Positions 54,390 through 63,384 of a DNA stretch of 64,000 nt are shown one piece after another (within the stretch, counting starts at the first letter, position 1; the number at the start of each line of letters is the position of its first letter). The notes below the pieces were generated by a model, which searched no databases, was not told the origin of the DNA, and worked only from the letters and a program-made list of their open reading frames with translations. The position numbers were made by a program, and so were the translations under genes. Source of the stretch: Nitrobacteraceae bacterium AZCC 2146 (GTDB lineage: Bacteria > Pseudomonadota > Alphaproteobacteria > Rhizobiales > Xanthobacteraceae); the NCBI GenBank assembly GCA_036924855.1, contig JBAGRP010000001.1, positions 1,364,001-1,428,000 of the forward strand. The letters are read 5' to 3'.

Positions 54390-55406
54390 ATGTTCGAGAA
54401 GCTTCGATTTGGCCTTGCTCTGGCAATCTGTACGCCGGGTTTCCTCGCGTCATTGCCCGCGCGGGCTGATACCGGCGAGCTTCGCATCGCGAAGCAGTAT
54501 GGCCTCGCTTATTTGCCGCTCCTCGTCATGGAGAGCGAGAAGTTATATGAGAAGCGCGCAGCTGAACTCGGGATTGCGACCAAGCCGCTTTTCATGACTC
54601 TGGGAAACAATACGGCGGTAAATGAAGCACTAATCTCCGGCAGCATCGACGTCATCACCAACGGGCCGCCCGGCTTCCTGATTTTTTGGGCGCGCACCAA
54701 GGGCACGAAAAACGAAATCCGCGGTATTGCACCGCTACTCAGCCAGTCGAGTTGGTTGAATACGCGTGACCCCAATATCAAGTCGATCCGCGACTTTACG
54801 GATAAGGATCGCATTGCGCTTTCCGCAGTAAAGACGTCGGGTCCGGCGATATTGTTGCAGATGGCAGCGGCGAAAGCTTTCGGCGAAAAGGAATACGGCA
54901 AGCTGGATCCACTTACCGTTTCATTGCCGCATCCTGATGGCATGAACATGCTACTTGCAGGCAAGACTGAAATTACGGCGCACTTCACCGCACCGCCGTA
55001 CCAGAACATCGAAGCCGGGAAGCCGGGTATCCACACCATCCTGACCTCCGAGGACGTGATGGGAGGTCCGTCCACATTCAATTTGCTTTTCACAACGGCT
55101 AAGCTGGAGCAAAGCAATCCAAAAGCGATTGAAGCTCTGGTGAAGGCGCTTGGCGATGCCCAGTTCTTTATCAAGAATAACAAAGACAAAGCGGCAGAAA
55201 TCTTTATGACCGCGGGCAGCGGCTCCAGTATGTCGAAGGCTGAAGTTCTATCCCTGCTAAACGATCCCGGTATTCAGTATACGCTGACGCCACAAAAAAT
55301 GATGACCTATGCAACCTTCATGGCGCACAGTGGGACACTGAAGGTAACGCCAGGTAGCTGGAAGGATCTGTTTTTCCCTTATGTTCACGATCAACCTGGC
55401 GATTGA
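54390..55406 (+). CDS. ABC transporter substrate-binding protein, NMT1/SsuA-TauA type
   Basis: 338 residues with a signal peptide (FEKLRFGLALAICTPGFLA, cleavage near PARA). The mature protein begins DTGELRIAKQYGLAYLPLLV and contains NEALISGSIDVITNG, the pattern of sulfonate/nitrate/thiamine-precursor binding proteins. It starts the importer part of this operon; ATPase and permease follow. Confidence 0.88.
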   Translation: MFEKLRFGLALAICTPGFLASLPARADTGELRIAKQYGLAYLPLLVMESEKLYEKRAAELGIATKPLFMTLGNNTAVNEALISGSIDVITNGPPGFLIFWARTKGTKNEIRGIAPLLSQSSWLNTRDPNIKSIRDFTDKDRIALSAVKTSGPAILLQMAAAKAFGEKEYGKLDPLTVSLPHPDGMNMLLAGKTEITAHFTAPPYQNIEAGKPGIHTILTSEDVMGGPSTFNLLFTTAKLEQSNPKAIEALVKALGDAQFFIKNNKDKAAEIFMTAGSGSSMSKAEVLSLLNDPGIQYTLTPQKMMTYATFMAHSGTLKVTPGSWKDLFFPYVHDQPGD

Positions 55407-55462
55407 GTGTGTCGTTCACTACCCGCAACATCATATTCCAAAAGCGGCCGGAGTTAGTCCCG

Positions 55463-56269
55463 ATGTCGGAAGAACATTCGCATGAGCTTGTCCGCGTCCG
55501 AGACGTGACGCTGCAATACAAAACGCCGGCACATCTCGTCACGGCGACCTACCAGGTTAGTTGTACGGTAAAGCGCGGGGACAGATATGTCATCCTCGGG
55601 CCGTCGGGCTGCGGAAAATCGACCTTGCTCAAGGCCATCGGCGGCTTCATCCGCCCCGTCGCTGGTTCTATCGTCGTAAACGGTCGCGAAGTTCACGAGC
55701 CGGGACCGGATCGCATGATGGTGTTTCAGGAGTTTGAACAGCTCATGCCTTGGAAGAGCGTGCTACATAACGTGATGTTCCCAATGCGAGTCTCCGGGAA
55801 GTTCAAGGGCGATGAGGCTCGCGACCGTGCGCTCGCGGCGATCGACAAGGTCAACCTAACCAAGTTCAGGGACGCTTACCCGCACACACTTTCTGGCGGA
55901 ATGAAGATGCGGGTGGCTATTGCTCGCGCCATGGCGATGGAGCCCGACGTTCTTTTGATGGATGAACCTTTCGCGGCGCTGGACGCACTCACGCGGCGCA
56001 GGATGCAGGAAGAACTTCTCGCGCTGTGGGATCAACTGCGCTTCACGGTGCTATTCGTTACTCACTCCATAGAGGAAGCGATCGTGGTTGGCTCCCGCAT
56101 TCTTATCCTATCGCCGCATCCGGGACGGGTGCGCGCGGAGTTGGAAGCCGGCGCTCTTAGTTACAAAGACGTCGATAGCGTGGAGTTCGGCGCGTTGTCG
56201 AAGCGCATTCACACCTTGCTGTTCGGTGACGAAGAAATTCGCGTGGCAGCAACGACCCGGCACGGATGA
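55463..56269 (+). CDS. ABC transporter ATP-binding protein, SsuB/TauB type
   Basis: 268 residues from ATG 55463, with GGAG about ten bases upstream; TTG 55403 and GTG 55409 would add 18-20 residues. Walker A GPSGCGKST, signature LSGGMKMRVAIARA, Walker B VLLMDEPFAALD and the switch FVTHSIEEA are present. It energises the following permease. Confidence 0.9.
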   Translation: MSEEHSHELVRVRDVTLQYKTPAHLVTATYQVSCTVKRGDRYVILGPSGCGKSTLLKAIGGFIRPVAGSIVVNGREVHEPGPDRMMVFQEFEQLMPWKSVLHNVMFPMRVSGKFKGDEARDRALAAIDKVNLTKFRDAYPHTLSGGMKMRVAIARAMAMEPDVLLMDEPFAALDALTRRRMQEELLALWDQLRFTVLFVTHSIEEAIVVGSRILILSPHPGRVRAELEAGALSYKDVDSVEFGALSKRIHTLLFGDEEIRVAATTRHG

Positions 56270-56273
56270 CACC

Positions 56274-57176
56274 ATGACAGTCCATCATTATACAGGTCCA
56301 ACCGCGGGCATTTTTGTACCTCTGCCACGCGCCGATTTCGAATACGATCTTGTGGATGCAAGCGACATAGGTGACGTTCAGCGTAAACTTCCGTTCTGGG
56401 AGCGTTTGGCGAATAACGATGCTGCCCGTCGGTTCGCCGTCCTGGCTGGCTTCCTTCTGCTGTGGGAGGGATACGCGCTCTTGGTCGATAACCCGCTACT
56501 GTTTCCACGATTCAGCGAAACGTTTTCGGTATTCCTGCAAGACCTGCTCGATGGAAGGCTAATCGATCGCACATTAACTTCCATGCAGCCGCTACTCATC
56601 GGCTACGCCGGCGGAATTATATTGGCAGCCATCCTGACCACCTTGGCGGTTTCCTCACGCATCGGCGCGGATCTGTTGTCAACGCTAACCGCGATGTTCA
56701 ACCCGCTGCCGGCCATCGCTGTTCTGCCTCTAGCCTTGATTTGGTTTGGGCTTGGCATGCCATCTTTGGTATTCGTTATCATTCATTCGGTGTTGTGGGC
56801 GGTGGCGCTGAACACGCTAAGCGGCTTCCGGTCGGTGCCCGAGACGTTGCGGCTATCGGGTAAGAACTGCGGACTCAGCGGGGTCCGCTACGTGGCACTA
56901 CTGCTGATACCGGCAGCATTTCCAGCCATTTTGGCTGGACTGAAGATCGGCTGGGCCTTTGCTTGGCGCACGCTTATAGCGGCGGAACTCGTATTCGGCG
57001 TCTCGTCCCGCTCCGGTGGCCTCGGTTGGTACATATATGAAGCGCGCTCGGAGTTAGATACAGCGAGAGTGTTTGCGGGCCTTTTATCCGTCATTTTGAT
57101 CGGTCTTTTCGTCGAATCCGTGATCTTCCGTGCCATCGAATATCGCACGATTCAGCGCTGGGGCATGGAGAAATGA
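56274..57176 (+). CDS. ABC transporter permease, SsuC/TauC type
   Basis: 300 residues from ATG 56274, four bases after the ATPase stop. A ~45-residue cytoplasmic N-terminus precedes the first helix (FAVLAGFLLLWEGYALLV). The coupling loop around SGFRSVPETLRLSGKNCGLS, and the AWRTLIAAELVFG segment, are family hallmarks. It completes the NMT1-type importer. Confidence 0.9.
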   Translation: MTVHHYTGPTAGIFVPLPRADFEYDLVDASDIGDVQRKLPFWERLANNDAARRFAVLAGFLLLWEGYALLVDNPLLFPRFSETFSVFLQDLLDGRLIDRTLTSMQPLLIGYAGGIILAAILTTLAVSSRIGADLLSTLTAMFNPLPAIAVLPLALIWFGLGMPSLVFVIIHSVLWAVALNTLSGFRSVPETLRLSGKNCGLSGVRYVALLLIPAAFPAILAGLKIGWAFAWRTLIAAELVFGVSSRSGGLGWYIYEARSELDTARVFAGLLSVILIGLFVESVIFRAIEYRTIQRWGMEK

Positions 57177-57219
57177 GCTCAACGGTTCCTCGTCATCGAT
57201 AGAAGGGTTGCTTTAAATT

Positions 57220-57474
57220 GTGGTCGATGCCGGATTACCGGTCGTCTTCTGCCATATACCACTCGCCGTGATTGCCTTGGTTGCGATCCACCGGCGCTCT
57301 GAATCAGCATTGTTAGTATTGGGCGCCTTGGCAGGTTTCGTACAGTTGCTCGATGCCGGTGTCGGCCTATTCCAGCACGATCTCGGGAAATCCATCGGGC
57401 CACTCGTCATTGCGGCACTTCAATTGTTTGCAGTGTACCTGTTGAGCAGGTCTGCACGAACTAGCGTGGACTAG
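57220..57474 (+). CDS. Small predicted membrane protein
   Basis: 84 residues from GTG 57220 with about three hydrophobic stretches (VVFCHIPLAVIALVAIH, ALLVLGALAGFVQLLDAGV, IGPLVIAALQLFAVYLL). No family recognised with confidence; it could be the end of a larger four-helix membrane protein. It follows the permease by 43 bp. Confidence 0.45.
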   Translation: MVDAGLPVVFCHIPLAVIALVAIHRRSESALLVLGALAGFVQLLDAGVGLFQHDLGKSIGPLVIAALQLFAVYLLSRSARTSVD

Positions 57475-57844
57475 CGCCCTCGTCGCTTAAGCTGATGCGT
57501 GCTCCATATAATCTTGTTGCTTTGAGCTCCCTCGCCTGAGGATGCAGCACTCCGCTTGAGTCGTCGCGGGGACATCATCGCAATCCCGCATTCGAGCTTT
57601 CTAGCGCGTCCTTGAGCTGCGCAGATTCCATTACATCTCGATCCCATCAAGGATGCCGATGACGTTTGGTCAGAATGTTATCCCGCTGACACAGCGGGAT
57701 ACGCTCGCCACAGACGGTCAGAGGACCCCACCAGTAATTCTGGGGAGAGATCGCTGCGAACCTGTCGCCTGGACGCAACGAAATCGGGCGCCACGGAGGA
57801 TTCGATCATGGCATAATGCTGAAATCAACGTTGCGCCATCGATC
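57475..57844. other. Gene-free stretch with a 23-bp inverted repeat
   Basis: No gene seen. TATCCCGCTG and CAGCGGGATA at 57679-57701 are perfect 10-bp arms around ACA. No T-run follows, so it is not a clear terminator. Confidence 0.5.
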
Positions 57845-58180
57845 CTATTCCCGCGGGATCCAGACCGCCAGTTCGTTACCGCCCGGCTCGCGGAAATGGA
57901 AGCGCCGCCCGCCGGGGAAATCAAATTGCGGCCGCGTGATCACTCCACCCGCAGCGACAACACGTCGTTCCGCGTCGTCGATATTCTCGGTACGGATGAT
58001 CGCCATGGTTGTCGCTACCCTTTCAGGTGCTTGGTCAATGCCTCCATCGATACCAGCGCCATCGAGTGCATCATACGTCGGTCCATAACTGACAATTCCC
58101 CAGCTAAAAGCCCCTTTAAAAAAGGCACTCGTCTGCGCGCGGTCGGTGCTTGGAAACTCGATGTAATCGATTTTATCGGT
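57845..58180 (-). CDS. VOC family protein (glyoxalase-like)
   Basis: 111 residues from ATG 58180 (minus strand), preceded by GGAGAC at good spacing; the frame opens at 58222. IDYIEFPSTDRAQTSAFFKG and FHFREPGGNELAVW are typical of small VOC proteins related to glyoxalase/bleomycin-resistance proteins. The terminal Glu of the fold (GGNELAVW) is conserved. Substrate unknown. Confidence 0.85.
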   Translation of the reverse strand, partial: TDKIDYIEFPSTDRAQTSAFFKGAFSWGIVSYGPTYDALDGAGIDGGIDQAPERVATTMAIIRTENIDDAERRVVAAGGVITRPQFDFPGGRRFHFREPGGNELAVWIPRE

Positions 58181-58446
58181 CATTGCTTGTCTCCGCATGT
58201 CCTGTCTTGCCAGAGTCGACAAAGACCTCGTTCAAGTGGACTAACCAGATTGCGGTTTCATTAACGATTCCACAGAATAGTCCCAACGGGCGGAAGTATG
58301 CAGCGTTTTACCACAATTTCGATGCGTCATTTGCGCACTCGACTCCTTTCCTTCGTCTGCTGCACAAAGCGCCGGTACCGACCTCTCGGGCTTGAAGGGC
58401 ACGTTTTCGTGCAAGTTCTACTGCTGCGAGAGAGGAGCATCATACA

Positions 58447-59441
58447 ATGACTATTCTCGTGACAGGCAGCGCGGGCCATCTTGGCGAAGCCGTGATGTGT
58501 GTTCTACGCAGTTCAAATTGTCCGGCCCTTGGTATCGACATTCATTCGTCGGCATATACCCATCGCGTGGGGTCGATTACTGATCGCGCCTTCCTGCGCG
58601 ATATCTTCCGAAACAACATTCGCTCCGTCATCCGCCTCAGCCTTGCACAAACCGCATGTTGTGACGCATTCGCACCAGGAATTGCTCGACACCAATTTGA
58701 CTGGAACACTTGCGCTTCTTGAAACTGCGGCCGAAGCAAGCGTCGATGGCTTCGTATTCACCAGCACGACGAGCGCCTTCGGGTCCGCTCTGAGCCCGGA
58801 TCTGGGCTCGCCCGCCGCCTGGATTACGGAAGACGAGGCGCCAATCCCAAAGAATATTTACGGCGCGTCCAAGCTCGGCGCAGAGCACCTGTGCGAGATG
58901 TTTGCGCGCAAACGGAGAATACCCGTCATTATCTTGCGGACATCGCGCTTCTTCCCCGAAGAGGACGATGCCACCAACATACGCGATCGTTTCCACCCTG
59001 ATAATGTGCGATTAAACGAACTGCTTTCGCAGGGTCGATCTGGACGATGTCGTTCAGGCTCACTTGCTTGCTGCGCAACACGCACCTCATCTGGGATTCG
59101 GCCGCTTCATCATCTCGGCGCCATCTCCGTTCAGTCCAGATGATCTCAACGCGTTGCGGCACGACTCGGCCACGGTGGTCTGGCAGCTCTTTCCCGAGGC
59201 TCAGTCGCTATATGCGGATATGCAGTGGTCGATGTTCGATGAGATCGACCGGGTGTATGTAAGCCAACTTGCTGTGTCACGTTTAAATTGGAAGCCCCGC
59301 TGGAATTTCATAGAAGCCCTGCGGCTCGTCCGAGATGGTAACGACTTTCGCAGTCCGCTGGCCCGTGCAGTCGGAAGCAAGGGCTTTCACACTGTCCGGT
59401 TTTCAGATGGTCCGTATCCTGTCGATGTTCAGCGGCAATAA
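58447..59441 (+). pseudogene. NAD-dependent epimerase/dehydratase, two frameshifts
   Basis: The N-terminal Rossmann part (MTILVTGSAGHLGEAVM) is in one frame to about 58640. The sequence continues in a second frame (HKPHVVTHSHQELLDTNLTG, then YGASKLGAEHLCEM with the catalytic YxxxK) to about 59030. A third frame carries VDLDDVVQAHLLAAQHAP to the end. All parts of a ~330-residue SDR epimerase are present in order, so the gene was inactivated recently. It abuts an IS1182-type element. Confidence 0.85.
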
Positions 59442-59469
59442 ATGTCTCACATTATGTCCACTTTGCGCC

Positions 59470-60985
59470 CGATTGTGTTGAAGAAGTCGGCGAGTTGGCT
59501 GTTGGCGTGTGCACGGGAATCCGGCGCGCATGAGTTTGCCCCGGCTCAGGCAGGCGTTGGAGCAGGCAGCGGGATCAGCTTCGCCAGCTTTCGGAGGTTC
59601 TGAGCGGTAGCAGCAAGCAGGAACTCGTCGTGAGCGCCGCAAGGGCCTCTCAGACGAAGCCGATCGAGGCGCAGGATGCGCTTCAAATGCGCGAACAGCA
59701 TCTCGATCTTTTTGCGTTCACGCCGCGACGTTACATAGGCCTCCGTCCTGGCAATCCCGCGCGCCACGTCCCGGGCGCTCTCATAGATCGAACGCGGCAC
59801 TTTGCGGGCTGGCATCTTCGGACAACACCGTGGCTTGAGCTCGCAGATGTCGCAGTCCCGCTTGCTGGCGCGATAGAGAAGCGTCGCTCCGTCATTCACC
59901 AGGGTCCCGGTTGAAGCCAACATCTTGCCTGCCGGGCAGAGATAGATGTCGGTCTCCGGATCGTAGGTAAAGTCGTCGCGGGCGAACGTTCCATCCTCGC
60001 GAGCCGACTTGTCAAACACAGGTATATGCGGCTCGATTGCGCGCTCGTCGACCAGCCAACCCAGCATCTCGGCTGATCCATAAGCGCTGTCGGCAGCCAG
60101 ACGCTGGGGATGGATGCCGAAGCGGTCCTCAGTACGTTCGATCATGGTGCGTGCCGCACCAACCTCGGCCTGCCGGATAGCGCGTGTCGTCTCGACATCG
60201 ACGATGACAGCGGCCTTCAGATCGATGAGGTAATTGTCGGCGTAGGCAAAGAAGGCATGGCCTTTGTGAGCCCCGGTCCATTGCGCGGCCGGATCGGATC
60301 TGGAGATGAACTTTGGCACCGTCTCGCTCGCTGCGCCCCAGGCCGCTTCGTCCAGCGTGTCGAGGTACTCGCGGACGGATCGGCGTGTCCGGGCGAGCGC
60401 TTCCCAGTCATGGTCGTCGGTCCCCGCGGCTGAACGCTGCTTGTTGGCGTCGGCGGCGATCAGACTGGCATCCACGGCAAAGGCCGTCCCGTCGACCAGG
60501 CCCTCCGCCATGCAGCGCCGCACCACGGTCTCGAACAGCTTGCGCAGCAGATCGCAATCGCGGAAGCGACCGTGTCTGTTCTTTGAGAAGGTCGAATGAT
60601 CTGGCACCTCGCCGTCGAGGCCGAGCCGGCAGAACCACCGATAGGCGAGATTGAGGTGGACCTCTTCGCACAACCGGCGCTCCGATCGGATGCCGTAGCA
60701 GTAGCCGACCAGCAGCATCCGCACGAGCAGCTCGGGATCGATCGAAGGCCGGCCTGTGAAGCTGTAAAACGGGGCCAGCTCGCTTCGAATGCCCGACAGA
60801 TCGACGAACCGATCGATTGCCCTCAGCAGGTGGGAAGCTGGAACGTGGCGCTCAAGTGAGAACTCGTAGAACAGAGCCGCCTGATCAGTCTGCTTTGGAC
60901 CCATCATCGATTCAGCCTCCGCCGATACCGAGATTGAATCAGCGATGGAGCTCCGCTTCAACGGGTGAGTTTTTCAACAAAATCC
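59470..60985 (-). mobile_element. IS1182-family insertion sequence
   Basis: Imperfect terminal repeats flank the transposase: GATTGTGTTGAAGAAGTC from 59471, and on the complementary strand GATTTTGTTGAAAAACTC ending near 60984. The ~1.5-kb size fits the family. Exact ends and target duplication were not resolved. Confidence 0.75.
59546..60961 (-). CDS. IS1182-family transposase
   Basis: Up to 471 residues; the family-like start is MMGPKQTDQAALFYEFSLE, about 18 residues into the frame. The N-terminal InsH-like domain (HLLRAIDRFVDLS, GRPSIDPELLVRMLLVGYCYG) is followed by the DDE set: AVDASLIAAD (D), AADSAYGSAEM (D) and RKKIEMLFAHLKR (E). A Cys-rich loop (DCDICELKPRCCP) is typical. The gene is intact. 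Confidence 0.92.
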   Translation of the reverse strand: MKRSSIADSISVSAEAESMMGPKQTDQAALFYEFSLERHVPASHLLRAIDRFVDLSGIRSELAPFYSFTGRPSIDPELLVRMLLVGYCYGIRSERRLCEEVHLNLAYRWFCRLGLDGEVPDHSTFSKNRHGRFRDCDLLRKLFETVVRRCMAEGLVDGTAFAVDASLIAADANKQRSAAGTDDHDWEALARTRRSVREYLDTLDEAAWGAASETVPKFISRSDPAAQWTGAHKGHAFFAYADNYLIDLKAAVIVDVETTRAIRQAEVGAARTMIERTEDRFGIHPQRLAADSAYGSAEMLGWLVDERAIEPHIPVFDKSAREDGTFARDDFTYDPETDIYLCPAGKMLASTGTLVNDGATLLYRASKRDCDICELKPRCCPKMPARKVPRSIYESARDVARGIARTEAYVTSRRERKKIEMLFAHLKRILRLDRLRLRGPCGAHDEFLLAATAQNLRKLAKLIPLPAPTPA

Positions 60986-61096
60986 GCCTGAAGCAGATAT
61001 CGAACCTGTCGTACCGACGATGGCTTGCGCTGATCGTGAGCGCAACAAGCAGCGCGCTCAGATTATTCAAACATTCCTATCACCCACTCAACGCTC

Positions 61097-62104
61097 TCAC
61101 TCACAACAGAAACTCTCGTCGAGGAATGCCTGCACGGCGCCAAACAACTGGAAACGATTTTTCTCCATGATGAGCGTATGCGTGCCCTCTCCGATTTCGA
61201 CCCAGCGACGATACGGCGCTGAAGTCAGCAGCGAGAAGTAGGTGCGGGCCATATCAAGCGGAAGGTCCTGATCCCAATCGGCATGGACGAGCAGCACCGG
61301 CACCGTGATCTGCCCCGGATCGTAGATCGATTTGCCTTGCGACCACACCTCGCGGCTATCCTGCACCGTTCCGTTAGGTGCGCGCAGCTTCTTCGGCATC
61401 TGCGCATTTCCCCACGGATCGGTTGCGAACGTCGCCTCGGCCCAGGCCTCGAACCAGCCGGGCGGAATCAGCGTTGCTTTCTTGTCCTCCGGAACACCGG
61501 TCAACCATCGGCCCTTGGTGTTCTCAATGGAAACAACGCGGTACGCGCCAAGATCGCCGCCCAAATCCGATAGACTCGGCGTCGTGCGGATCCATTGCGG
61601 CGCGTACAGAACGAGCTTGTTGACCTTGTCATTGTTCGCGGCTGTGAACGCGCCCATGAGCGTCGTGCCCCAGGACCATCCGATCAGACTGATCTTCTTC
61701 AGGTTGCGCCGATCAAGAATGAAGTCAACAGCACTTCCGACATCACGAACGGCAACGTCAGCCCGAACGATAGGCGCATTCGTCTGCGCCGGCTGATCCA
61801 TTTCGGGCGGCCGCACGGAGGCACCATAGCCGCGGACGTCCACCAGATAACCGTCGTAGCCATGACTAGCGATATACTCCATCCACGACAGATCATTGAG
61901 CCTGAGATCGAATGCAGTTTCGGCCGGGTACGTCGATCCATGAACGAAGAGAACCGTCTTCTCCGCCGAGAACTCGGTCATACTACGCGGCCGCTTGTTC
62001 CGCACATAGAGCTTGATCCCGGCGGTATCGCTGTCGATCATAAACTCGTCGACCGACATTTCTCTCTCAAGGACGTTCTTAGGCAAGGTCACAGCGCACT
62101 CCAA
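61097..62104 (-). CDS. Alpha/beta hydrolase
   Basis: 335 residues (alternative start at 62059). The oxyanion region is VLFVHGSTYP, the nucleophile Ser144 lies in IGWSWGTTL, the acid Asp in VHADWDQDLP and the His in GEGTHTLIME. No signal peptide. It follows the LivK-like gene by 31 bp on the same strand, with the MBL hydrolase further upstream, so the three form an operon. Probable esterase or amidase; substrate not evident. Confidence 0.87.
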   Translation of the reverse strand: MECAVTLPKNVLEREMSVDEFMIDSDTAGIKLYVRNKRPRSMTEFSAEKTVLFVHGSTYPAETAFDLRLNDLSWMEYIASHGYDGYLVDVRGYGASVRPPEMDQPAQTNAPIVRADVAVRDVGSAVDFILDRRNLKKISLIGWSWGTTLMGAFTAANNDKVNKLVLYAPQWIRTTPSLSDLGGDLGAYRVVSIENTKGRWLTGVPEDKKATLIPPGWFEAWAEATFATDPWGNAQMPKKLRAPNGTVQDSREVWSQGKSIYDPGQITVPVLLVHADWDQDLPLDMARTYFSLLTSAPYRRWVEIGEGTHTLIMEKNRFQLFGAVQAFLDESFCCE

Positions 62105-62135
62105 TCGATTTTAACGCAACGAGAAATCCCGCAGG

Positions 62136-63353
62136 CTATGGCTTCTTGATCAGCGGACAGCGGCTTGCGGACAACGGTGCAAATGCTTCCGCACCCGCAA
62201 TGTGACCGCGTTCGGTGTAATAATCCCACGGATACTTTGAATCTTTCGGCGATTTGACTTGGAACAGATACATGTCGTGGACCATGACCCCGTCCTCGCG
62301 AACGATGCCACCTTTGGTCAAGGCATCGTTGACTTGCGTCTTGCGCATCTGGGCCATCACGGCAGTAGTATCATCGGTGTCGATGGCGTCGATGGCTTTG
62401 AGATAATGCAGCACTGCCGAGTACATCGAGGCATTGACCATGTTCGGCATTTTCTTGACGCGCTCGTAGAAACGCTTCGCGAAAGCGCGCGTTTCATCAT
62501 TCATGTCCCAATAGAACCCTTCGCTCAGGTACATATTCTGCCCGGATTGCAGTCCAAGGCCGTGAACGTCATTGATGACGGTCGCGAATCCGACGAGGCT
62601 TTGACTGGCTGGCATGCCGAACTCGTTTGCTTGCTTAATGGCGTTGACAGTGTCCGTTCCCGCGCTTGCCAGTGCGATGACTTTGGAGCCCGACGCCTGA
62701 GCCTGCAAAAGGAACGACGCGAAATCGGGCGTGTTGCTCGGATGCTTGACGGAGCCAAGAACCTTGCCGCCCGCTTGCTTGATGATCGCGGACGCATCGC
62801 GCTCGGTAGACTGTCCGAAAGCGTAGTCGGCGGTCAGGAAGAACCAGCTATCCTTTCCATCGCGGATCATGGAGCGCACCACAGTGTTTGCCGTGGCAAA
62901 CGTATCGTAGGTCCACTGCACGTTGGTATCCGTGCAATCCTCATTGCTGATGCGCGTCGAACCGGATCCCATCACGAAGGTGATCTTGTCTTTTGATTTT
63001 GCGAGCTTCATTACGGACAGCGCGACCGAACTGTTGACCAGATCGGCGATCAGATCGACGCCCTCCCTGTCGAACCACTCGCGCGCGATGGTCAGGCCGA
63101 TATCGGGTTTGTTCTGATGATCCGCGCTGATGATTTCAATTTTACGGCCTTTGACCGTGCCGCCGAAGTCCTCAACCGCCAAGCGGGCCGCCAGCACCGA
63201 ACCCGCGCCGGTGTTTTCGGAAAACTGACCTGCCATGTCGGTCAGAACGCCGATCTTGACCACATCTCCTGAAAATTTTTCATTCGCGCTGGCTACTGAG
63301 CCCGTAAGCAAAATCGCCGCAGCGCCAATAAGACAAAGAGAATTCCGTTTCAT
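62136..63353 (-). CDS. ABC transporter substrate-binding protein, LivK-like (no transporter partners here)
   Basis: 405 residues from ATG 63353, chosen because it begins a signal peptide (KRNSLCLIGAAAILLTGSV, cleavage near SASA/ASANE). The longer frame to 63662 would add ~100 residues without family resemblance. The mature protein starts VVKIGVLTDMAGQFSENTGA with the Peripla_BP_6 layout, and QVKSPKDSKYPWDYY near the end is typical. No permease or ATPase follows in the window; they may lie beyond it or be shared. Confidence 0.88.
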   Translation of the reverse strand: MKRNSLCLIGAAAILLTGSVASANEKFSGDVVKIGVLTDMAGQFSENTGAGSVLAARLAVEDFGGTVKGRKIEIISADHQNKPDIGLTIAREWFDREGVDLIADLVNSSVALSVMKLAKSKDKITFVMGSGSTRISNEDCTDTNVQWTYDTFATANTVVRSMIRDGKDSWFFLTADYAFGQSTERDASAIIKQAGGKVLGSVKHPSNTPDFASFLLQAQASGSKVIALASAGTDTVNAIKQANEFGMPASQSLVGFATVINDVHGLGLQSGQNMYLSEGFYWDMNDETRAFAKRFYERVKKMPNMVNASMYSAVLHYLKAIDAIDTDDTTAVMAQMRKTQVNDALTKGGIVREDGVMVHDMYLFQVKSPKDSKYPWDYYTERGHIAGAEAFAPLSASRCPLIKKP

Positions 63354-63384
63354 GACCGCCCATCCAATCAATGTTGCTGCAAAC

